Part shown: positions 14,578-19,620 of the stretch, piece after piece
Layout: the number at the start of each line of letters is the position of its first letter
Position numbering within the stretch: position 1 is the first letter of the stretch
Notes under the pieces: model-generated
The model's input: only the letters and a program-made list of their open reading frames with translations
What the model was told of the DNA's origin: nothing
The model's database searches: none
Program-made: the position numbers and the translations under genes
DNA from: an uncultured Chloroflexota bacterium
GTDB taxonomy: Bacteria > Chloroflexota > Chloroflexia > Thermomicrobiales > UBA6265
Direction: 5' to 3'
Length of the DNA stretch: 19,620 bases
Assembly (NCBI GenBank): GCA_937901745.1
Contig: CALGSZ010000056.1
Span: 1-19,620 of the forward strand

Positions 14578-16668
14578 ATGGAACGCGTTTATGCAACTCT
14601 CCGCGTCGGTGGCGCCGACCAGATCGCCCCTCATATCGGATCGGTCCAACTGCGACCCAGCCGGCTCCAGTCGTTCTTCCGGGCCACGGATCGGGGAATA
14701 GCTTTCGACCTACCCGAGAACGAACAGGTTCGGGTTCACCTCACATCGTCCGCGCTTCCGATTCAGATGCTGCCGGCGAGTGAGGTGACGCTCGATACGC
14801 GAGAGACCTTTGGCGTTCGGTTCCGTGGTAGAGCCGCGTCTGGCGAGTGCTTCGTCCATTTCATGGACGGGTCACACGCAGTGTCTGCACGCCGGGTCGA
14901 TTGGGAGACTCTCCAATGGTTCGATCCACCGGAAGGCACAACCGGCGTCGCCTTCTCTGTGATAGTTGGAGGACGGGGTGAACTGGTCCTCGAGGGACTC
15001 GAGGTCGTCCTGCCGCCGTCACCGGCGCACCTCCCCGCCGGGGAGCCGCTTCTTCGCGCACTGGCAATCGCTAGGTTCCCCAAAGGTTCAACGAGTTGGC
15101 CCTTGGATTTCGACGTTCACCTGAAATCGCCCGACGTCGTGAGCATTTCCGGATTCGATCTCTCGCTGAGGGAGCCCGATTGGGAAGAGGTGGGCACGCT
15201 CGATCGGACTCGTCAGCTCTTGATCCATGGCATGGCGGCGACCGAGACGATCCTCGCTGAACATCCCGAAGGCGCCGCTTTGATGGCTGACCTCCTCTCG
15301 AGTTGGCAGCGGCACCACCCCAGCAGGCCTCATTCGACGACCGTCATGTCCTGGAACGACATGGCGGTCGCGAAGAGGACCGTGGCGATTCTTGCTGTGC
15401 TGGACCAGATCAGGTTTTCGGACGGGGACACCGCCCGTGACCTCGCCGAGATGGCAGCTTCGCATGCACGATGGCTGTCACACGCACGGAACTACCTGGC
15501 CAATCACGACCATGGCCTCTATGCCGACACTGCTCTGGAACTCGCTGCTCGTGCTCTAGCTGTCCATCCCCTCTCGGAACGTTGGCGAAAGCTGGCGTCG
15601 CACCGGTTCTCGAACACCGCGCGGGCTGTGATAAACAGGGACGAGGCCACCGTCCTCGAGCACTCCCCTGCCTATGTCGATGCGATAGCGAGGCTCCTGA
15701 GGGAACGGCGAGAGCACGGCCTCGTCGACGAACTCGGCGACCTGGCTGACAAACTCGAGGAAACCTTGGCAGTCCTCACCACCCCCTCCGGGTTTCTGCT
15801 GCCGTGGGGTGATACGTCTCTGCGTCATCGAAGTGACCGCGAACGCCCGCGCGGCGTCTATGCGTTTCCTGCAACAGGATGGTGTGTCTCCCACCACGAC
15901 GAGACCAGCGTAGGTTTGACCAGTTCCTTCCATTCACGAAGCCACAAGCATCGGGATGAGCTCTCGATCTCGGTTTTCGATCGAGCTGGACCGGTCATCT
16001 TCGAGGCCGGGCTGCCTGGATACACATACGGGAGCGATGACCGAACCTACGCAGAGGCTGCAGTTGGACATAGCACCGTGGTATTCGAACCCGATGTCGT
16101 CCGTTCCGAGGAGCCGTTCGGAGGAGCGGTCGCGGTCGCATCGAGTGGAGACTGGCACGCCTTGCTGGGTTGGAATCCCCTCCTGGGTGAGGAAGCCGCT
16201 CATTACCGAGTGGTGTTCCACCACGATCGCCAGGTAGCAGTGGTCGATGTGCTCGTGGGTCCTTCATTCGGCAGGGTCACCCGGCTCTTCCACATCGGGC
16301 CCGATCTGACGATCGAGCGCGGCCCGGGGTCGGTCCGGATAGGTCAGTGGACGATGACGCTGAGCGATGGTGACGAGTCGTCGTTCGAGATCGAAGCCGG
16401 CGGCCAGTGGCGGCACTTTCCGACTCCCTCTTCTACGGCCACCCACAGCGTCATCAAGGCGACGAGTCACGGACCGGGCGTGCTGGGCGCGATGGTGTCG
16501 AAGGACGGGAATCGAATCACTCGGATCTCGACCCGCGGCAATGAAGAAGAAATGGCGATAGCCGTGGAGCTCGATTCTGGTGAGAAGTTGGAGGTCATCG
16601 GGTCTCCGCCGAGATCCCCACGCAGTCTGCGACTGAGTGTGTCTGAATCGGTCCCGAGCCGACCGTAA
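14578..16668 (+). CDS. Heparinase II/III-like protein (lyase or epimerase fold)
   Basis: A 696-residue protein. Residues ~30-150 look like a beta-sandwich, possibly carbohydrate-binding. Residues ~160-420 form the alpha/alpha toroid with NHDHGLYAD (309-317; N309/H310) and EHSPAYVD (361-368; Y366). Residues ~430-690 are the beta-sandwich part with FHSRSHKHRDELS (451-463; H456/H458/D460) and GHSTVVF (497-503; H498). These positions correspond by pattern to the Asn-His/Tyr/His set of heparinase II/III, alginate-lyase and dermatan-sulfate-epimerase folds, so action on a uronic-acid-containing glycan is expected. The order of blocks matches module 3 of the 1292-residue fusion, but sequence similarity is low. 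No signal peptide is visible, which is unusual for a degradative lyase. It begins 29 bp from the divergent sulfotransferase gene and is followed 13 bases later by wecB. Confidence 0.82.
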   Translation: MERVYATLRVGGADQIAPHIGSVQLRPSRLQSFFRATDRGIAFDLPENEQVRVHLTSSALPIQMLPASEVTLDTRETFGVRFRGRAASGECFVHFMDGSHAVSARRVDWETLQWFDPPEGTTGVAFSVIVGGRGELVLEGLEVVLPPSPAHLPAGEPLLRALAIARFPKGSTSWPLDFDVHLKSPDVVSISGFDLSLREPDWEEVGTLDRTRQLLIHGMAATETILAEHPEGAALMADLLSSWQRHHPSRPHSTTVMSWNDMAVAKRTVAILAVLDQIRFSDGDTARDLAEMAASHARWLSHARNYLANHDHGLYADTALELAARALAVHPLSERWRKLASHRFSNTARAVINRDEATVLEHSPAYVDAIARLLRERREHGLVDELGDLADKLEETLAVLTTPSGFLLPWGDTSLRHRSDRERPRGVYAFPATGWCVSHHDETSVGLTSSFHSRSHKHRDELSISVFDRAGPVIFEAGLPGYTYGSDDRTYAEAAVGHSTVVFEPDVVRSEEPFGGAVAVASSGDWHALLGWNPLLGEEAAHYRVVFHHDRQVAVVDVLVGPSFGRVTRLFHIGPDLTIERGPGSVRIGQWTMTLSDGDESSFEIEAGGQWRHFPTPSSTATHSVIKATSHGPGVLGAMVSKDGNRITRISTRGNEEEMAIAVELDSGEKLEVIGSPPRSPRSLRLSVSESVPSRP

Positions 16669-16681
16669 ACTGGCCTGATCC

Positions 16682-17791
16682 ATGCAGCGAATCATGCACA
16701 TCGTTGGCGCGCGCCCGAACTTCATGAAGGCCGCCCCCGTCGTTCAGGCGTCACACCAACTCGGTGACGAGCCCGTCCTCGTCCACACGGGCCAGCACTA
16801 CGACGCCGAGATGTCGGACATATTCTTCGAGCAGCTGGGGCTCCCCCGCCCCGACTTCAATCTGGGTGTCGGATCTGGCAGCCACGCGGAGCAGACTGCC
16901 GCCTTGATGGTGGCGCTCGAGAAAACGTTCCTCGAGCAGACCCCGGCTGCAATCGTGGTGTACGGGGACATCAATTCGACATTGTCGGCGGTCCTGGTAG
17001 CAGCCAAGCTCGGCATCCCTGCCGCTCACGTCGAGGCTGGCTTGCGTTCCTTCGACCGGACGATGCCCGAAGAGATCAATCGGATCGTGACAGATGCGCT
17101 TTGTGACCTCCACTTCGCCACGAGCCCGGAGGCTGTGGGGCATCTGGCGAGGGAAGGGATCGAGGCTTCCCGCATCCACTTCGTCGGCAATCCAATGATC
17201 GATACCCTCCTGCGATTCCGGAAACTTCTCAACCCGTTTTCGGTGGCATCGAAGTTCGGCCTCAGCGAGCGCTACGGAGTGGTGACCCTCCATCGACCAT
17301 CGAACGTGGATGACGTCGAGACTGCCCGTCGCATTGTGAAGGCACTAGATCAGATAGCCGACGACGTGCCATTGATAGTTCCCCTCCACCCTCGAGGAAG
17401 GGAATCGTTGAACGAGGCAGGACTCGGTCGCCACGCCAACATCACGGTGGCGCCACCCCTCGGCTACCTGGAGTTCATGGCGCTCGTTTCAGGCGCGACG
17501 ATCGTCCTCACAGACTCGGGCGGGGTGCAAGAAGAGACGACCGTGCTCGGCATTCCGTGTATCACGATCCGCGAGAACACCGAACGCCCTATAACCGTCA
17601 CGATGGGCACCAACGATCTGGCAGGCACGGATCCAGACCTGATCGTGCGGCTGGCGAAGAAGAAGCTGGCCGGCGCCGGCGCAAACGGCGAAGTGCCGCC
17701 ACTCTGGGATGGTTCGGCTGGCCGCCGGATCGCAGAAATACTCCACACCTGGGCTCCCCGGCCCCGTACGTCAAACATGGTCGCGTACTGA
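16682..17791 (+). CDS. wecB: UDP-N-acetylglucosamine 2-epimerase (non-hydrolysing)
   Basis: A 369-residue cytosolic enzyme of normal family length that interconverts UDP-GlcNAc and UDP-ManNAc. Family landmarks are VGARPNFMKAAPV (8-20), HTGQHYDAEMSD (35-46), GDINST (95-100) with D96, HVEAGLRS (116-123) with E118, MPEEINR (128-134) with E131, TLHRPSNVD (202-210) with H204, and TDSGGVQEE (277-285). D96, E118, E131 and H204 correspond to the catalytic acids and histidine of E. coli WecB. UDP-ManNAc is a precursor for capsule, teichoic-acid linkage and enterobacterial-type antigens, and after oxidation gives UDP-ManNAcA, but no dehydrogenase (wecC-type) is in this window. It lies 13 bases after the heparinase-like gene, so the two are probably one transcript, though no clear Shine-Dalgarno sequence is seen. 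It converges on the exporter ATPase gene with a single base between the stops. Confidence 0.96.
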   Translation: MQRIMHIVGARPNFMKAAPVVQASHQLGDEPVLVHTGQHYDAEMSDIFFEQLGLPRPDFNLGVGSGSHAEQTAALMVALEKTFLEQTPAAIVVYGDINSTLSAVLVAAKLGIPAAHVEAGLRSFDRTMPEEINRIVTDALCDLHFATSPEAVGHLAREGIEASRIHFVGNPMIDTLLRFRKLLNPFSVASKFGLSERYGVVTLHRPSNVDDVETARRIVKALDQIADDVPLIVPLHPRGRESLNEAGLGRHANITVAPPLGYLEFMALVSGATIVLTDSGGVQEETTVLGIPCITIRENTERPITVTMGTNDLAGTDPDLIVRLAKKKLAGAGANGEVPPLWDGSAGRRIAEILHTWAPRPRTSNMVAY

Positions 17792-17792
17792 G

Positions 17793-18545
17793 TCACCCTG
17801 CCGAGGCGCGTCGCTCCTTCTCGTATTCGCGGTAGACGTCGACGACCTCTTTGGCCTCACCAATCATACGGACGCGTCCGGCATCTAGCCACATCGCTCG
17901 GTCGCAGAAGTCCGCAACCTGGGGCAGAGCATGACTCACAAAGACGATCGTGCCTGCCCTATCGAGCAGATCTCGCATCGATTGCATGCTCTTCTCCCGG
18001 AACTCAGCGTCACCGACGGCAAGAACTTCATCGAGCAGCAGAATGTCCGGATCGAGATGCATGGATACCGAGAACGCGAGTCGAGAGAACATGCCAGACG
18101 AATAGGTCTTCACCGGACGATGGATTGCGTCTCCGAGGCCCGAATATTCCACAACATCATCGAAAATCTCATCGACCTCGGCTTTTCGCAATCCGGCAGA
18201 GAGGCCGCCCAGGTATATGTTACGAGCGCCTGATAGTTCCGGGTTGAAACCGACGCCCAATTGGAGAAGCGTTGAGGCGCGGCCATTGACGACCACCCGG
18301 CCGGTGTTGGGTTTCAGAGTTCGAGCCATCACCCGCAGCAGGGTGCTCTTACCAGCGCCGTTCCGGCCGATGACACCAAAGGCCTCGCCTTTCTCGACAC
18401 GAAACGTGACGTCGTCCAGCGCAACGACCTCTTCGACTTGCCGGGTTCTCAGGTTGGCCAGCGAACGCCGGAGTGTGGGCTTTCGGTCTACAAAGGGTCG
18501 AAACCGAACGTCGACATGTTCAACGAGTATCGCTGGGCGTGTCAC
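17793..18545 (-). CDS. ABC transporter ATP-binding protein for polysaccharide export (Wzt/KpsT/TagH-like)
   Basis: A 250-residue ATPase starting at a GTG (18545) that overlaps the permease stop as GTGA, so translation is coupled. Walker A is GRNGAGKST (60-68), the signature is YSSGMFSRL (148-156), Walker B is ILLLDEVLAVGD (168-179), and the switch His is H205 (VFVSHAL). The N-terminal 35 residues (VDVRFRPFVDRKPTLRRSL region) are typical of Wzt/TagH-class glycan exporters. The frame stays open as far as 19238, but that upstream part is only the permease gene read in another frame. It lacks the C-terminal carbohydrate-binding domain of long Wzt proteins such as O9a-type, so it resembles the KpsT/TagH short form, where chain ends are not recognised by the ATPase itself. 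With its permease it should flip finished polymer or undecaprenyl-linked glycan across the membrane. Confidence 0.95.
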   Translation of the reverse strand: MTRPAILVEHVDVRFRPFVDRKPTLRRSLANLRTRQVEEVVALDDVTFRVEKGEAFGVIGRNGAGKSTLLRVMARTLKPNTGRVVVNGRASTLLQLGVGFNPELSGARNIYLGGLSAGLRKAEVDEIFDDVVEYSGLGDAIHRPVKTYSSGMFSRLAFSVSMHLDPDILLLDEVLAVGDAEFREKSMQSMRDLLDRAGTIVFVSHALPQVADFCDRAMWLDAGRVRMIGEAKEVVDVYREYEKERRASAG

Positions 18546-19390
18546 AGGTATCTCACCATGTGGCCTTCTTGCCGTACAAACAGATACACCCCTACGACAA
18601 CGGTCAAGGCCGACCAAGCCAACGCTCGCACGACCTGATCTCCGATGAATGGGGTACCCAACAGGGCGCTGCGGTAAAGGCCGACGATGCTGTACATGGG
18701 GTTGATCTGAACCAACGACCTCATTGGGCCAGAAAGACCGTCGAGAAGACTGAGCGGCCAGATGATCGGCGTCACATAGAGCCAGATCCTGTTCACATAT
18801 GGGATCAGATTGTTGAGATCTCGAAAAGGCACCGCCAGGCGCGCTGTCAATGCCCCGAGTCCCAGATTGAAGGTCAGATGGATCAGCACTACCAGGGGTA
18901 GGTATGCAAGTCGAAACGTGAAGAACGTCTCGGGTATCAGTTGACCAGCGATGAAAAGAATGACCATGAGAACACCCAGAGACGCAACGAAGCCAACCAG
19001 TGACTCGACCAAGGCCGAGATGGGCAGGAGCAGGCGAGGGAACCGGAGGTTGGCGAGTAATTTCGCATTCTGGATGATCGAGTTCGCACCGCCCGTCATC
19101 GCCTGGGAAGTGAAGTGGAATGGAAACATCCCCGACAAGAGATATACGAGGAACCGCAACGGTTCCTGCCGTTGGAAGAAGATCCCGAAGACGAGAAAAT
19201 ACACGGCACCGAGGAGCAATGGGTTCAAGACCCACCACACCAACCCCAGAGACGTGCTGGCATTGCGTGCCTTGAGATTCCCTAGGCCGAGGGCGACAGC
19301 AAACTCACGACGCCGCCACAGTTCCGCCAGATACTCCCGAGCCCTCGAGACGCGTCCGACGGCACCACTGGCAGGGGAGGAACTCGACAT
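18542..19390 (-). CDS. ABC-2 type polysaccharide export permease (Wzm/KpsM/TagG-like)
   Basis: A 282-residue membrane protein with about six hydrophobic segments (near 50-72, 80-97, 121-150, 160-184, 200-217, 255-273). The amphipathic N-terminus and SLGLVWWVLNPLLLGAVYF (47-65) are hallmarks of polysaccharide ABC-2 permeases, as are NLRFPRLLLP (114-123) and LNNLIPYVNRIWLYVTPIIWP (192-212). It forms the channel for the exporter with the ATPase encoded immediately downstream, overlapping by 4 bases. The ATG at 19390 gives the normal family length, and a TANNNT hexamer lies 10 bases before it. Its partner ATPase and the locus content make a cell-surface glycan the likely cargo. Confidence 0.95.
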   Translation of the reverse strand: MSSSSPASGAVGRVSRAREYLAELWRRREFAVALGLGNLKARNASTSLGLVWWVLNPLLLGAVYFLVFGIFFQRQEPLRFLVYLLSGMFPFHFTSQAMTGGANSIIQNAKLLANLRFPRLLLPISALVESLVGFVASLGVLMVILFIAGQLIPETFFTFRLAYLPLVVLIHLTFNLGLGALTARLAVPFRDLNNLIPYVNRIWLYVTPIIWPLSLLDGLSGPMRSLVQINPMYSIVGLYRSALLGTPFIGDQVVRALAWSALTVVVGVYLFVRQEGHMVRYL

Positions 19391-19400
19391 GATCGGCTTC

Positions 19401-19406
19401 AGTCTA
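19401..19406 (-). promoter_or_regulatory. Putative -10 element for the exporter operon
   Basis: On the minus strand the hexamer is TAGACT (TANNNT), 10 bases before the permease ATG at 19390, within the 83-bp gap after the transketolase stop. No clear -35 box was found, so the call rests on the consensus match and position. Confidence 0.35.
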
Positions 19407-19473
19407 GGATGACGCCGTGTCGATACCGATCACCTCGCCGTCGTCCGGGCCTATGAGCGTGGCCGAATGCACC

Positions 19474-19620
19474 TCATAGCTGGCCGATCCAGGCGGAAAC
19501 ATGCCTGGCCACCGACTCGGCCGTGAATCCCCATTCCTCGGCGATGCGCTTCCACGGCGCTGAGACGCCGAAGTGGTCGATCCCGATGGTCAGTCCGTCT
19601 GGCCCGACGATCCGCTCCCA
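19474..19620 (-). CDS. Transketolase, C-terminal fragment (cut by window edge)
   Basis: The last 48 residues of a minus-strand gene, ending in TGA at 19476-19474. The tail reads VGPDGLTIGIDHFG, then SAPW, EEWGFT and V..HV..WI. This is the conserved ending of transketolase (IGIDxFGxSAP...FGFT), which moves two-carbon units in the pentose phosphate pathway using thiamine diphosphate. All of the catalytic and cofactor-binding part lies outside the window. It is a housekeeping-type neighbour and may mark one edge of the polysaccharide locus. Confidence 0.85.
   Translation of the reverse strand, partial: WERIVGPDGLTIGIDHFGVSAPWKRIAEEWGFTAESVARHVSAWIGQL

Noticed and set aside
18546..19238. N-terminal extension of the exporter ATPase frame upstream to 19238
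   Set aside because: The extra 231 residues are the permease gene read in another frame. The GTG at 18545 gives the normal ATPase N-terminus and length.
1..19620. CRISPR array, tRNA/rRNA, insertion sequence, phage or toxin-antitoxin genes
   Set aside because: No regularly spaced repeats, cloverleaf, transposase motifs or small paired genes were seen, and nearly all sequence is accounted for by metabolic and glycan genes.

Overview
The window looks like part of a surface-polysaccharide (capsule or exopolysaccharide) locus from a high-GC Gram-positive bacterium, most likely an actinomycete-phylum organism near the Acidimicrobiia. This is inferred from four things: the GC-rich codon use, GTG/ATG starts with little or no Shine-Dalgarno sequence, a Wzm/Wzt-type ABC exporter next to glycan enzymes, and an M23 peptidase carrying cysteine-bearing S-layer-homology-like repeats (GCN..CP). 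I associate that repeat style with such lineages from memory. No rRNA, tRNA, CRISPR array, insertion sequence or phage gene was seen, and coding density is near total (no gap above about 105 bp).

Layout. 11-769 (+) is a SAM methyltransferase whose 3' end overlaps a minus-strand pair: a GT-C membrane glycosyltransferase (752-2524) preceded by a secreted M23 peptidase with three SLH-like repeats (2542-3684). Divergent from that pair, a plus-strand pair encodes an acyltransferase-3/SGNH O-acyltransferase (3786-5657) and a CgeB-like glycosyltransferase (5662-6939). Next is a tightly coupled three-gene minus-strand operon, read from 14548 down to 6931: a sulfotransferase-like protein, a long coiled-coil CgeB-like glycosyltransferase, and a 1292-residue fusion of two GT4 glycosyltransferase modules with a heparinase II/III-type module. 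From a 29-bp divergent spacer a second heparinase II/III-like protein (14578-16668, +) is read, followed by a WecB-type UDP-GlcNAc 2-epimerase (16682-17791, +). Converging on it is the minus-strand exporter pair Wzm (18542-19390) and Wzt (17793-18545). The window ends in the C-terminus of a transketolase on the minus strand.

How it may work together (inference). WecB supplies UDP-ManNAc. Cytoplasmic GT4 and CgeB-like transferases assemble a chain. The sulfotransferase, methyltransferase and acyltransferase decorate it, and Wzm/Wzt exports it. GT-C enzymes and the acyltransferase act at the membrane. The unusual part is the 6931-16668 block. Two heparinase-fold proteins without signal peptides, one fused to glycosyltransferases, sit beside a sulfotransferase and coiled-coil glycosyltransferases. 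That set resembles a glycosaminoglycan-type build-and-modify toolkit (polymerise, epimerise or trim uronic acid, sulfate). The heparinase modules could be chain-trimming lyases or uronyl C5-epimerases of the dermatan-sulfate-epimerase type. The sequence cannot decide between these.
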